From the NCBI GenBank assembly GCA_034008185.1, contig CM067081.1:156022258-156086257 (forward strand): a DNA stretch of 64,000 nt, read 5' to 3'. Numbering within the stretch: the first letter of the stretch is position 1; each line of letters opens with the position of its first letter. The notes under the pieces are model-generated. The model did not search any database. It saw only the letters and a list, made by a program, of their open reading frames with translations, and had not been told where the DNA came from. The DNA comes from Gorsachius magnificus. Its lineage: Eukaryota > Chordata > Aves > Pelecaniformes > Ardeidae. Of this stretch, positions 26,039-37,145 are shown one piece after another. A program made the translations under genes and the position numbers.

Positions 26039-26088
26039 TCAGATTTGCCAACAAGGCCGATAGACTCTTCCCAGCATACACCTGAGCA
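26039..26088 (-). CDS. PMCH: PMCH exon 3 (MCH core)
   Basis: Fifty bases after a poly-pyrimidine CCTGTAG acceptor complete the hormone: MLRCMLGRVYRPCWQI, then TGA. The two Cys residues form the ring, and the RVYRPCW core is unchanged from mammals and fish. The last residue is Ile (ATC). Confidence 0.97.
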
Positions 26089-27298
26089 CTACAGGAAAAA
26101 AAAAAATCTGGAAGTTTAATTATCAAATAACTAAAATTATTTATGGCCTGTGGAAATACTAGGTTAACAAATGCTTCCTCCCCATGCACCAAATCAAGAT
26201 AGATGTAAACTGGAAATGCAGTATTTCATCAGCCCTAGGAACATGCAAACATCACATGAAGTTTCTAAATATGAACCTTTATCAAATTGCTTTATAGACA
26301 TTGCATTATACTTTACCAGAATGAAATGGTTTTTGTGTAAAAATGAAAATATACTTACTGTCAAAATCCCTTCTTCCTATAGGGAATTTAGCTGAATTTT
26401 CTTCATCTGCAGTCTCTCTTTCCTGTATTGATTCAATATTTCGAATTTCAGTGTCAGCTGGAAAAGCTCCTTTCAGTGCAAGATAAGGTAGTTGCTTTCT
26501 ACTTAAGTTGATTGGCATAACATGATTTAAGAAATCATGTCTGGAACCTGTGTCCTGTTTTAAAGGAAAACAAGAACAGCAGTTTAAATAAAGTCAGTTG
26601 TGTTCACTCTTTATACTTGACTTTTTATACTTCGCAGTGAAAGTATTTTATCTTTCAAGATGATATTTTAAAAGCAATGATGTGCATTACATCCTTGGCT
26701 GAATTGGTTTTATGGTAAATAACATGATACAATAACGAGTCTTATATTTGGTGAAGTTAAAAACCTGTTGCTGAGTATCAAAAATAAATATAGGCTTTTT
26801 TCCCCACAAGTTTTGGCTACATATAATTCTGTAAAACTTGGATTTCTCTTATTCAACTGTCCAAGTTACACATTTAAAATCTTCAAATTAGATACAGTTG
26901 AAAAATTATTTTTGACTGTAGTACGCTAAACTGATATTTTTATATATTCTACAGGTTATCGCTTTAAATTATTGTACTTGTTTTCTTAAAGGCCTATGAA
27001 GAGAATTTCCATTTTACAGTTAAGCCAAAATCTAAAACTGAAAACTCACCAAAACCTTCATGTTCCTGTCATCCTCTTCATCTAAAACACTGCTGTCTTC
27101 AGTCTTATAATGCTTCAGCAAAGGTACAGCTCCTCTGTTCACAGTTCTATCTCCATTTCGAAGAGTTTTTCCTAGCTTTAATGTGGTTAGCAACCTATCT
27201 TCATCTTCTACCTTTTGCAAAGATTTTGAAACTGGGAGTAGGAAACCTTGAGAAAAGAGAAAGAGAGAGAGAATTAACATGTATGATGAGATACACAT
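26039..27298 (-). CDS. PMCH: Pro-melanin-concentrating hormone precursor, complete, three exons
   Basis: PMCH is the secreted precursor of the hypothalamic neuropeptide MCH, which acts through MCHR1 on feeding, sleep and energy balance, and of neuropeptide EI. Exons 27298-27050, 26554-26359 and 26088-26039 (minus strand) join with GT-AG introns of 495 and 270 bp into 165 codons including the stop, a 164-residue protein against 165 in human. A hydrophobic signal peptide (about residues 1-21, MCISSYMLILSLFLFSQG) is followed by an acidic pro-region. Then come PYLALKGAFPADTE (NGE region), ETADEENSAKFPI-GRR (NEI with amidation/cleavage site) and the 19-residue cyclic MCH after RR, with Cys at 7 and 16 of the hormone. 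The start Met aligns with the SSY(I/M)LIL signal peptide of mammals. Oddities are a final Ile where mammals have Val, and ER in place of KR before NEI. Confidence 0.97.
26359..26554 (-). CDS. PMCH: PMCH exon 2 (NGE and NEI regions, start of MCH)
   Basis: The exon is 196 bases, after a strong TTTAAAACAG acceptor and before GTAAGTAT. It encodes DTGSRHDFLNHVMPINL, then LPYLALKG, the NGE-like stretch, the NEI-like ADEENSAKFPIGRR, and DFD, the first three residues of MCH. The last base (A) plus TG from exon 3 makes the MCH Met codon, so the hormone is split across the intron as in mammals. Confidence 0.96.
27050..27298 (-). CDS. PMCH: PMCH exon 1 (signal peptide and acidic pro-region)
   Basis: The exon has 249 coding bases from ATG (27298-27296) to TTG before the donor GTGAGT. 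The signal peptide is ISSYMLILSLFLFSQGFLL. It is followed by SKSLQKVEDED, the LKLGKTLRNGDR stretch matching mammalian RLGKGFQKED, and an acidic end, SVLDEEDDRN. It ends on a codon boundary. Confidence 0.95.
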
Positions 27299-27394
27299 TC
27301 TTAGTTACTTAACGCTTGCATAGAAGTTAAGCAGTTTTCAAATTTTAAGAAAGCTTTTCCAGTTGTAAATTAATATGTTCTCCATCTGTGCCCA

Positions 27395-27406
27395 CTTTAT
27401 ATATAT
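27395..27406 (-). promoter_or_regulatory. PMCH: PMCH TATA box
   Basis: On the minus strand TATATATAAAG lies about 97-108 bases upstream of the PMCH ATG. This predicts transcription starting near 27365-27375 and a 5' untranslated region of about 70 bases. PMCH is known as a TATA-containing gene with a short leader. Confidence 0.65.
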
Positions 27407-30400
27407 TACAGATTGAATGGAAACTACTTCAATGGCTGATGAGTTCACTCTTTTAAAATGACTCATATTAAGGAGTAACCTTTTCTATAATCCTTCTAAT
27501 CCCATCTGTTGCTTAGAACTACTTAAGCATTTATTTAGCATGGATAATTTGTTTCTTTGTATTTTTTAAAACAGCACAGATTAGTTCCTTTTGATGGATC
27601 AGTATAAGAAAGTTCACAGAAAAAGTGATGTCCATTTGTGTTGTTTATAAAGCCTCGCCTCCAGTTAAGGCAATTTAAGCAAAGGAACTAATCTACATAA
27701 GTAAGCAGGACTGTTGTAAAGGTGACATCTATCATAGTTTTTGATCAAAACTGATTCACTAAAGAGTTGAAAAGCTTGCAATTTAACAATGGCTTAGACT
27801 GCTACTACGTTAGAGCTGAAATCATTAATTTATATTTCCATGTCCATTACGTCAGGTTACATTATTCAGAGCTTATGTCTAGAGATCTTTATTAATACCT
27901 AAATAATTATATTTGTCTGCATTTTCTTCTTGAAAATTGACCTTTCCCAGATACAAATATAATATAGTCAGATATGCTTTCTAAGAATGTAGAAAGAAAA
28001 AGTAAACTTCAGTTTTTCATTTAAAAAGTCTTTGAAGTCTACCTATTACCCTGTGGAACAAAATGTAGGAGTTTCCACATAAAGCTGTTTTGTGGTTTTT
28101 TTGGTGGTTTTTTTTTTTTTACTTTATCTGGAAAGCAGATGGGACCAGCTCAAATCTAGCTGATCTCTTAATGTCAGTGATACAATTCAGTGGCTGTGTG
28201 CCTCTTAGCTGGTTTCCACCTCCTAAATTCATGTTTGTTTTAATCTTTAAGTTAGTGCAGGGAACCAAACATCCTACTGGTCAATGCAAGCCACTAGGAA
28301 ATTGACCAAGAAACTGACAAAGCAGAAAGAGTACTGCTTCCCCCATGTTTCCCTCCCTCACTCTCCATTTTGCTTTTTCTGTTATGTCATACACTAGGAT
28401 AAAATGTAAAATTATTAGCAAAAATAAATTCTAACTGTTCTTTTGGTTTTGGGGGTGGTTTTTTTGTACTGATTTTTCTGATGCTCTTCACTAGTACCTA
28501 CCACTGATGTGGTGTGAAGGAGAAAATAAGATTGATAGATTGACATTTAATAATCTAGACAAGTCTACAACACATCAATGGTAGTCGCAGATAGCAGGTA
28601 TACATCATGTCTTTATAGTTGTTGCAAGAAGTCCAAGGAGGAAATGCGAGTGCTGCTGAGAGGTGTTGCGTACTCTTAGGGAAGTATGGAAAGAATGTAG
28701 ATTCTTGCTGAAAACATGCAAAGATACAACATGAATCCACAGACTGAGGATGTTACATAGAAGAACTGACCGGTGTTGTTGGAACTGTGGTATTTTTAAT
28801 CACTGTTCACTGCTAAACTTCCTGGAAAAGACTGCCTTGCCAAAGTAACTTCTTGGTAAGAATTTTCATGGGAAAATATGTCCTGCTGGACTAAGCAGAT
28901 TCTAAGAGACATTTTGGGTATACGCACTTTTCCCCCGATGAGGAAAGTGCATTTAATTTTTTCCGGCCAGAGCATCTCTGACAAATAGAACTATTGCTTC
29001 TCATTCTTTTAATTTCCTTGCTGTAGAGCCTGTCCTTGCCTCTGGGCAATTGAAGTGGTTTCTTTTCTTTGTCTTTAATTGCCTGGCTACAAAGGAGACA
29101 AATTTGAAAGTCAATTGTATATGGTTTCATACTTCTCATCCAACCTCCCTTTGCTAATTTGTATTCTTCCCTCACATTCAGTATTTTGTACAGTTTTGTT
29201 CAATTAATATAACAAAAGCCATGTATGCTCTGTAATGGTACTTTTCATTTAGCTCAGCCTAGGCAGAACAGGAGGAGTGCTTTGGAGCTGCCATTGGCAG
29301 CAAACCTTTCTCTTTGTATGTTGGTATGTGAGTTAAGAGTTGGGAAACAAGCTAGCCACCCAGTAATTTTGTATGTGACAAGAGCTTCTGCTTATCTGAA
29401 GCTACAGTACTCACAGGTATGTAGCAGGGCTTGCTTTCAAGTGCTTTTCTTTCATTTAATACAATGCACAGTTAAAATAAGAGCAACTGACCTGAATCAA
29501 GTGGGAAGTCCATCTACAGTGTCTATTTAGTTGTCCACTGTGTCTTTAAGCTGATATCTATGGAAGAATATGAGATTGGGCAAACTTACGGTACTCCCTC
29601 CAGTATCCTCTAGTGCTTATTGAACTGGCTGTTAATTTTTAAGGATTTTTGAAAACCTAAGGTGGTACTAGTGATAGTAGAACCTCCTAATTAGATTATG
29701 CCAAAATCAATAGCATATGTCTATAAATTCAGTGACTTTTCTGCCTGTTCAGAGCAGTAGATAACATTTTTACACCTGCAGATTTGCAATGCACCGTGTA
29801 CATCTCTTCATGATACCTTTGGGAATCCTTACACTCCAATCTCTGCATTTTTTCCTTTTGATCTTGAAACTTGCAATTTTAGTAAAAATGTAAAATGTTT
29901 TAATATACCAGCTTCTACGTTTTATCATTGTTTATCAAATTGCCTTTTTATTTTTATAGTAAATAATAACCTAGTGCTGCTTACAGAACAATAACAACTA
30001 TGGTGAGAAACTCTTCTTGCTTCTACATTGCATCTTGTTACAATAAAATATAAACTCTCAACATCTGAGATCTGATGACCACATAAATAAATAAAGTAAA
30101 TAAAACTTAAGTGATAATGTGCCTGGAATTTTTCTCTTACTGATTTTGATTCTTCTAGGAATGGGTTATGAAACTATTGTAACAGTTTTATTTGGTCTTG
30201 TAACTACTGTAATTGCCATGTACAAGTGTTTGAGCCTGATGCCTAGTATTGACTGAACAATAAATAAACCAGGTGTATCTTATATAAAGCCAAATATTTT
30301 TGTTACTATTATCAGAATTGAAAGTCTTTGCAATGCAAGAGATAGTGTTCAAAAAACCTTAACAAATCATTTTACTGAATCTTAAAATAGCACAAAAATA

Positions 30401-33400
30401 CCTGGACAATGTTAATTTGCCCAGTAGCATACTACTACTGATATTAAAAGGCAGTGTTTTGTTTGTTTGTTTTAGTTTGGATCTTGTAAATTTTATATAA
30501 ACAGCCATATTTCACTCCTTTTTGAGTGTAGTTAGAAGATATTTGTCATTTGAACAAAGACCCACACATACTGAGACTTTGGAAGACTGATTTAAAACCA
30601 AACCCAAGCTCTTCATAATGTCCCTGGTCATTTGTGTGATCCTCTAGTAGCAGAGAAGGAAATGAAGACTGTCTTTCTGACCCCTACGGAAGGTAAAAGC
30701 ATGGAGTTATGTGCATGAGACATGTATTTCCAGGGCACATAAAACATTTGAGTAGTTTTGAGTAACAATAAAGCATTTTCTTACCTTGATAAATAATTGA
30801 ATATATTAGATTTTTGTATTAGAAAAAAGAAATTTGTGGCATTTATTTTGTTAAGAGATCCATTTAGGCAATAAGGTTAATAATATACATTGTGCATTGT
30901 GTCAGAGACTTAGGTGAATTGATTTTAATTTCTCCGGCATAGATTTTTTTTTTTTTTCCTGATCCTTTTTCATGTGATCTTGGAAAGCGTAAAAAGAATA
31001 GACTGGTGGTATTAATTGTTGATTTGTGCATTTTGTTCAGCGCTGGTACAAATGAAGGTAAAAAAATTCAAGAAAGGATTTATTTGCTTAGGAACTGAAG
31101 TTCCTTCTTAAGCCTTGAAGAGGAATCCTAGTTTTTCTATACTGGTTTTGGGGCTAGACAGTTGTTTTGCTTCAAACTAGGATGTAATTGGAATCTAGCA
31201 AGCACATTTGACAGGAAGCTGGCTACAGTTGGTCAGTAGGAAGCAATGAGGTTATGAGTTGTATCTGAAATTCTTGGGTATTAACTGTATCACTTATATT
31301 TACCCATATATTTGCTCATTTTGGACTCAAGGCCTGGAACTTCCTCTTGAAGGTGGACACTCTTTCAGTGACCTTAGCACCTCACAGACTGTCTATCTTA
31401 AATACCTGATGTAAGTGTTTTAATTCCAAACAACTTCCACCTCTAATCCAACAAGCAGGTGGTAAAGTGGAGATTCCCTGTGCTATTAATGAAAAGAACT
31501 TCTGATCAGCAGTTCACAGGATGTAACAGAGGTAATTAGCACACTTCATTATTGACTGTAGGAAACTAAGACCCTTGCCTAGCACCAATTTGTCGTTCCT
31601 CCCTGCTGAACTGGTAGTCACCTAGAACCAACAAGTTGATTTAGCATGAAGGTGGCACAATGCTGCTTATAATGGGACAGCTCTGGACTTGTGCAGGAGC
31701 TCAGTTCTAAATATTTGGAAAACTTAAAGTCATCTTCTGCTTATGTGGCAGGAGAATGTACAAGGAAAGGGTAGGTGACTTTTACTGAATTTCTGCCCAA
31801 GATCCAGAACAAGAATTTCAGTCCTGTGTTGAATTACAGTCTGTGTATTTATAGAATTAAATGTTGCATTTTCCTGTGATACAAATAAGTTTCACAGTTG
31901 GGCAAACTTTAAAATATTTTCTGCTGCTGGTTAATTTGAAAAGAATTTCAGAATTCCATTTGGAGGGACTGCATAGAAACATACATATTTCTTAAGAAAT
32001 TGTACAGAAGAACAACCGAGTAATGCATGTATAATTCCTTCTACCAAAAGATAACAATAGGCATATTGGTCATTGTGTCCTTTCTTTCTTTCTTAGGATT
32101 TTTTCTACTGAATAGAATGGTCTGTTCTCATGTGAATGATTTGCCAATACACTATGCTTAAAATTAATTGAGCTGTTCTTTTCACTGTTTAAAAACAAAC
32201 AAGTCCCCCCTGAAACCCATCCTCCCTCCCAACAACTAAGTTTTTTATTCCAAAAACCAGTCCATATATAACTCTATTAAGGGATTCCCAGTTAATCAGT
32301 AAAGTAGGAAGAGGAAGGAAGACTCCACAAGCAATATTAACTTCTTAATGAAATAGTGGTGAGAGTGAACATGCTGTATAAAAGCTAGACTACTGGGCAA
32401 AAATTGAATAGCAGAATTATTGACCTATTGATTGCAGCAGATTCAAATAAATTTTCATCTGCTGTTAGATTCAAGATAAATCTGTAGGCAGAAAAGCTTA
32501 TTAGTATCATAACCCAAGGAATAGCTTTGGACTTCAGAGCATAGATTAAATCCTTATGTCATTTTTTTTTAAGCTTTATTAACCTCAGTTTGCCTTTAGA
32601 AGGCTTTGCTATGTCTGCCAGATTGCCTGGCCTTTGTGTATGTCTTTTTAGACTATTTGGTTTCTCTTCAGTCAACTGTACCTCATCAAACAAATTGTAT
32701 GTTATATATCCATCTTTGCGCTTACATTCGTATTCTGTAAAAAGGTTTGAATTAGTCTGTTTTGATGTAAGAACCTGCATTTTTTGAGAAGTCCTTAGGG
32801 CACAAAATTATTGTGGATGAGCCATGGCCAATTTTTCTGAGACAAACCAACAGCAGGAACTTCCTTATAAGCATAATAAAGAGGCTAAGAAAGACTGGGC
32901 CCCTTTTCTTTACTGGCAGATGAGAAGATTTCAGCCAAGAAAAAACACAGGAAAAAGCAGGAGGTGCAACTGCAATTTTGAACTTCATTTGAGTACAAGA
33001 TATCTGGGAGAGGCCAGAAGCTAGCTATCTAGTGCAAGCCTACTAGAATTCCTGTGATTTCTAGGCCTCACCATTACAGTTCATATGGTTTTGATAGTGC
33101 TGAGGCGAGTCATTTGTTTTGCCTAAGTAATACTGAGGCAGGAGAATTCCTTTAAAAGTATTGCATCTTGAAAGTGCTGGACCAGTGCTGCTGGACCAGT
33201 GCTACTGGAACCATTAGTAGATCAAGCCCTCTAAGGGGCAGTGAATACTATTGCTGATACACGGTGATTGTAAGGCTGGCCATGGCTTGCATTTGAGAGG
33301 GGCAGCAGTTTTCCTATTTGCAACTTTATATGAAAGAAATCTAGGTAAGGCAAAGGAATGTTATTACCAATGTTGTCACAGTTCTTGTCCATAAATTCTA

Positions 33401-34379
33401 CTGAAGGTGTATTTGTGTTCCATGCATGTCACTACAGATTCTTTTAGAGACCTGAATTGACTGAGTCTGTTTGCGTGATGAGAGTTAATGTATTGCTCAC
33501 ATGGGGCTATAAGATGAATGAATCCAACTCTACCACAATTCCTTTTCACAGACTTGGCATACAGTAAATTGGCACTTTGTAAAAATCCAAACACTTGGTT
33601 GTTTGTTACCTGATTTTTTTTATCAATAATGTTAATTTTCATTTAGTTCTTTTTTACATTTCATTCCTTTTAAAAACAATTGCATTTTCATCTGAGTTGT
33701 TTCTACCAATGTTTTGTTCTTATGACAGAATATAAGCCTCAGATTTTAAGAATCTTGTGGAGCAATAACATTGCATTACAAGTCCACGAATTATTTTTAC
33801 ACTGCTTTGGATGTGAGGTACATACTTGAGCTATGCTGTTTTGTAAGTAATTCTTGAAATGAATGCAAAAGTCAGAGGTGTTTACAAGAAGCTGTGATGC
33901 CTAAAGAGAATACAGAAATGCTCTAGTACACTTTTCATGTGGTAAGCTGAGCCACATACCTAAGGTGTGGGTCTGGGTTTCTCCTGGGTCCTCGCACAAG
34001 GGATCAGATATCTTTTCATTCTGTTATTGTGAAGTGAAATTCAAAACCTACAAAGGACCCACCTGGTATTCTCTCTTTTGTTTGCCATACCAGTCCTTGA
34101 TATACTGACTATTCTGCTGTTTACTCCTGCCGTTCATAGGGTATTAGCACTGTGGTGTGCAGAACCTTACAATATTTGTGATCTCTTAATTACAGCAGTA
34201 GGTCATTATCGCAATGCTTGTGATCGTTACCCCAGATCTAGGAGTGATACTATGATTTAGTGGCTATTATATCCTTGCAACACTTTTTCTTTACTATTAT
34301 CGATGCCAGCAATTTAGCCAAATTGTACCTGCTTCTGTTATATCAATTACAGTCAGGTCTTTTTCATCCCAAGCATGTG
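27407..34379. other. Intergenic DNA upstream of PMCH
   Basis: No gene could be supported. The proximal 1-2 kb should carry PMCH regulatory sequence, but no specific site was identified with confidence. A TTTC microsatellite lies at about 32080-32094 and a small CTGGACCAGTGCTG-type duplication at about 33174-33206. One minus-strand open frame with paired cysteines (28891-29175) is listed separately. Other open frames overlap on both strands and look accidental. Confidence 0.6.
28891..29175 (-). other. Unidentified minus-strand open frame with CxxC pairs
   Basis: About 94 codons are open between stops; the frame can be extended a little upstream, but there is no clear Kozak ATG. The residues include ICLLCSQAIKDKEKKPLQLP and SNSSICQRCSGRKK, giving two CxxC pairs about 35 residues apart, then CVYPKC. 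This spacing would suit a zinc-binding fold. An internal TTGTCTCCTTTGTAG could serve as a splice acceptor. I do not recognise a family, and a chance frame is as likely as an exon. It lies about 1.6 kb upstream of PMCH on the same strand. Confidence 0.2.
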
Positions 34380-34860
34380 AACTTTGTGTATGATTGAAAT
34401 ATCTGCCTCACAGCCTCTGAGGAAGAGGAGTTGCAGGCTGTTAATCATACAGTTTCTACACTGTGTTACCTTTGTCTGCAGATGAGACTGTGCTACCACT
34501 GATACTCAAAAGTACAGCCAAATACTTATACAAGTTTTCAACAGTTACGGCACAGAATGGCAGTCACACTGGAGATTCCAATGGAAGCTGTCCAGGAGAA
34601 ATCACATAAGTTTCTGGACATATTATGTGCCTCTATGCCAGCATGCCTCGCAATTCCCATAAATGAGGGCCTGTTGGAGTCAACCAAATTACTCTGGCAG
34701 ATGTCTGCTTCTTTAGTGTTGACAATCCAGATGGGTGGATTGTTGTTATCCAGTGCTTTCAGCAAGCTTTGAACAAGTCTATAAACACTGTCACTAGGAT
34801 TGCTAACTGTGGCAGCAGTCCACTGGACAGATGAGCATCAAGGTCGACAAAGATCAATGC
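34380..34860 (+). mobile_element. Gag-like relic resembling the LAP2alpha/DIRS-type domain
   Basis: Translation at 34557-34700 reads AVTLEIPMEAVQEKSHKFLD, then ACLAIPINEGLLESTKLLWQ. This matches the style of the gag-like domain of reptile DIRS-type retrotransposons, which was also co-opted as the LAP2alpha exon of TMPO (an ALPIN/INEG...LWQ core preceded by a helical EAVQE...LLDIL stretch). The frame breaks after about 34772. Sequence further left (34078-34260) ends in RSRSDTMI and may belong to the same element. The match is from memory of the family and has not been searched. Confidence 0.45.
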
Positions 34861-35299
34861 CACAAGAGAAAGAATTGCACAAAACTTTAGTTAATTAGAA
34901 ACAAAACCAACCTGCTTTTAAATTATCTCATTCTAGTTATGAACTAATGCTGTTTTAATCCGGGGTGTCCTTTATGGAAGATAGCATTGTTGTCAGCGAA
35001 ATGCCAGTAATTACTTGCATTGATATAGAATTGTGAAGGGTTTGCCTTAGCCAGTTATATTTTGTAAGACTCAGTTAATTTCCCAGCAAAAAATGAAAAC
35101 AGTTAGCCTAGTGTATCCCTGTGTTTAGCACTTGTTTGGCATACCTCGTATTTTGAAACTAAGGGTCGTTTTGCCCCAAAGTCAAGCAATATCAGCTATC
35201 TTCTTTGGGAAATATACTGCTGCAATGACTTTTGCCAAACTGACTTGGTCATTCGTTTAGATGCCAAGCTTTGGATAAAAATACTGCTTGCAGCTGAAA

Positions 35300-35560
35300 T
35301 TACTCTGTCTCACCATTTCGGGGGCTGCTGTCTGCCATTCATAGCTGTATTCACATTGATTCACATTCAAAGAAGAGTTACTTGCTGACAGTATGTCTGA
35401 TTCTCTGAGATGTTATCACCATGCATCCCATAACATACTCTGTTTTCATTTTTGCCTGCTATGGACATTGAGTTCTAAGTGACTTTTAAGGCAGCAAGAG
35501 TTCCCTGCCCTTCATGCTACACATGTGAGTATGAGGCAGCTGAGTACACATGATATTTAT
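35300..35560 (+). mobile_element. Possible terminal part of the same old retroelement
   Basis: Text such as GATTCTCTGAGATGTTATCACC and CCTGCCCTTCATGCTACACA, with TATGAGGCAGCTGAG, resembles strongly degraded terminal sequence of repeats common in turtles and crocodilians. It sits 0.5-0.7 kb downstream of the gag-like relic in the same orientation. No coding capacity is visible, and the assignment is tentative. Confidence 0.2.
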
Positions 35561-36284
35561 ATACGAGATCTTAATTTTTTTTAAATGGAAGTGGTACATA
35601 TACACAAGGAATAGAACCAATATAGATTACAGCTTCAGCTGGATGACTCATTGCTACGTTGCATGGATAGTGATTCTTTTTTGGATATATAGTGATTTGC
35701 CAGTGGTGTTCTACTTTGGATCTCAACTCAGTGATAGATTTTGTTCCTAACCATCTACTGAACCCTTGTTTACTGTATTGCACTTCAAACCAGCTTGCCC
35801 TTCAAAATAACAGGCCTATTAAAAAAAAAATCAAAATCCCCAACACTGTCTTAATTAGGATTATGTAGAGATGGTACCATCTTGAAATCTCATGTATATT
35901 TTTGACAAATGTTTTTCTTGACCAGAATGGAAGACAGAGATTCCATTTATCCATTGCTTACCCAAGCCTAATTCAAAGTTTTTGGAAACTTGTGCTACTA
36001 ATAATTTCACAGATTTCATGCTTAAAAATTGCTGTTTAGTGAAATTTTAGCCATTAGCTATTTTTCTGAACTGCTAAGATTGGATTCCGTTGAACTCATT
36101 TACAGTTTCTAAGGTATTACTAATATGCAGTCATGATCAAGAATTGGTTGCTACTACCTGTTGATTCAGAAATGCCATTTATAATTAAAATCATTAATTT
36201 TAAATAAATATACTAGGAAATTCCTGGCAAGGAACAATCAAGTTTTAAGATCAGATTTTATCATAAAATCTATAAATTCCTGCC
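35561..36284. other. Intergenic DNA, nothing recognised
   Basis: AT-rich sequence with overlapping short frames on both strands. No repeat or gene was identified. Confidence 0.6.
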
Positions 36285-37145
36285 TGCTGAAGGGGCAAAA
36301 CAGCAGGTCACAAGCAGTCCAGGAGACATCTGGAGTGCACTGATGATGACTTCTTGACATAGGTTGAGTAAAGAGCTGATGAGGGGAAGCACTCTGACAG
36401 ACCTGGTACCAATAATTAGGAGCTGGATGTGAAAATTGGTGTGGCCTTGGCTGCAGTGACCATGAAATGGTGGAGTTCAGGATCCTGAGAGAAGAGAACA
36501 GGGCAAAGAGGATCACAACTTTGAATTTCAGAAGAACCAACTTTACTCTGTTCAGGGTTCTGCTTGGAATAAACCCATGGGATGAAGCCCTGGAGAGAAG
36601 AGGGGTCCAGGATTGCTGGGTCACCTCCTCTAAACTCAAGATTTGTCCATCTGAAAGTCCAGGCAAGGTGGCAGGAGGCCTGCATTGACCAACAAGAAGC
36701 TCCTGACAGAACTCAAACATAATCATAAGGGATGTGGAAGTAGGGACAGGTAACCTGGGAGACTATAGAGAGATACTGTCTGAGTGTGTGGGACTGGCTT
36801 AGAGAAACCAAAGACCAGATGGAGTTGAATCTGGTGAGGGGTGCAAAGGGCAAAAATGAGTTCTACAGCTTTATCAGCAGAAAAAGGATGAATCTGGAAA
36901 ATGTGAGCCTGCTGCTGAATGGGGCAGGGGACTGGGCAATCAATACTGCTTTTGCCTCAGTCTCTACTGATAGGATTTGCCTTCAAGAATCCCATATCCC
37001 TGACTCCAGATGGAGCATCTGGAATGATAAGGACTTTCCCTCCATATAGGAGGATCAGGTTAGGGAGCATTTAAACAAACTGGACATCCATAAGGGGGAT
37101 GTCTCTGCTTTGAGGCCCATTCCAAATTCAACCATTCTGTGATTT
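36285..37145 (+). mobile_element. CR1-type LINE fragment with internal deletion
   Basis: The sequence reads through the end of the CR1 ORF2 endonuclease domain (GCSDHEMVEFRILREE at about 36455-36500). It continues into the linker to reverse transcriptase: TLNFRRTNFTLFR, INPWDEALERRGVQ, then LLTELKH, ELNLVRGAKG, FYSFISRKR and LLNGAGD. At about 37055-37105 (EDQVREHLNKLDIHKG) it jumps straight to a CR1 3' end of the type GAGGCCCATTCC...ATTCTGTGATT. The reverse transcriptase core and most of the 3' part are therefore missing. Several stops and shifts are present, and the copy is dead. Confidence 0.85.

Noticed and set aside
36238..36726. 162-codon minus-strand frame, the longest in the window
   Set aside because: It is the antisense shadow of a CR1 fragment coding on the + strand.
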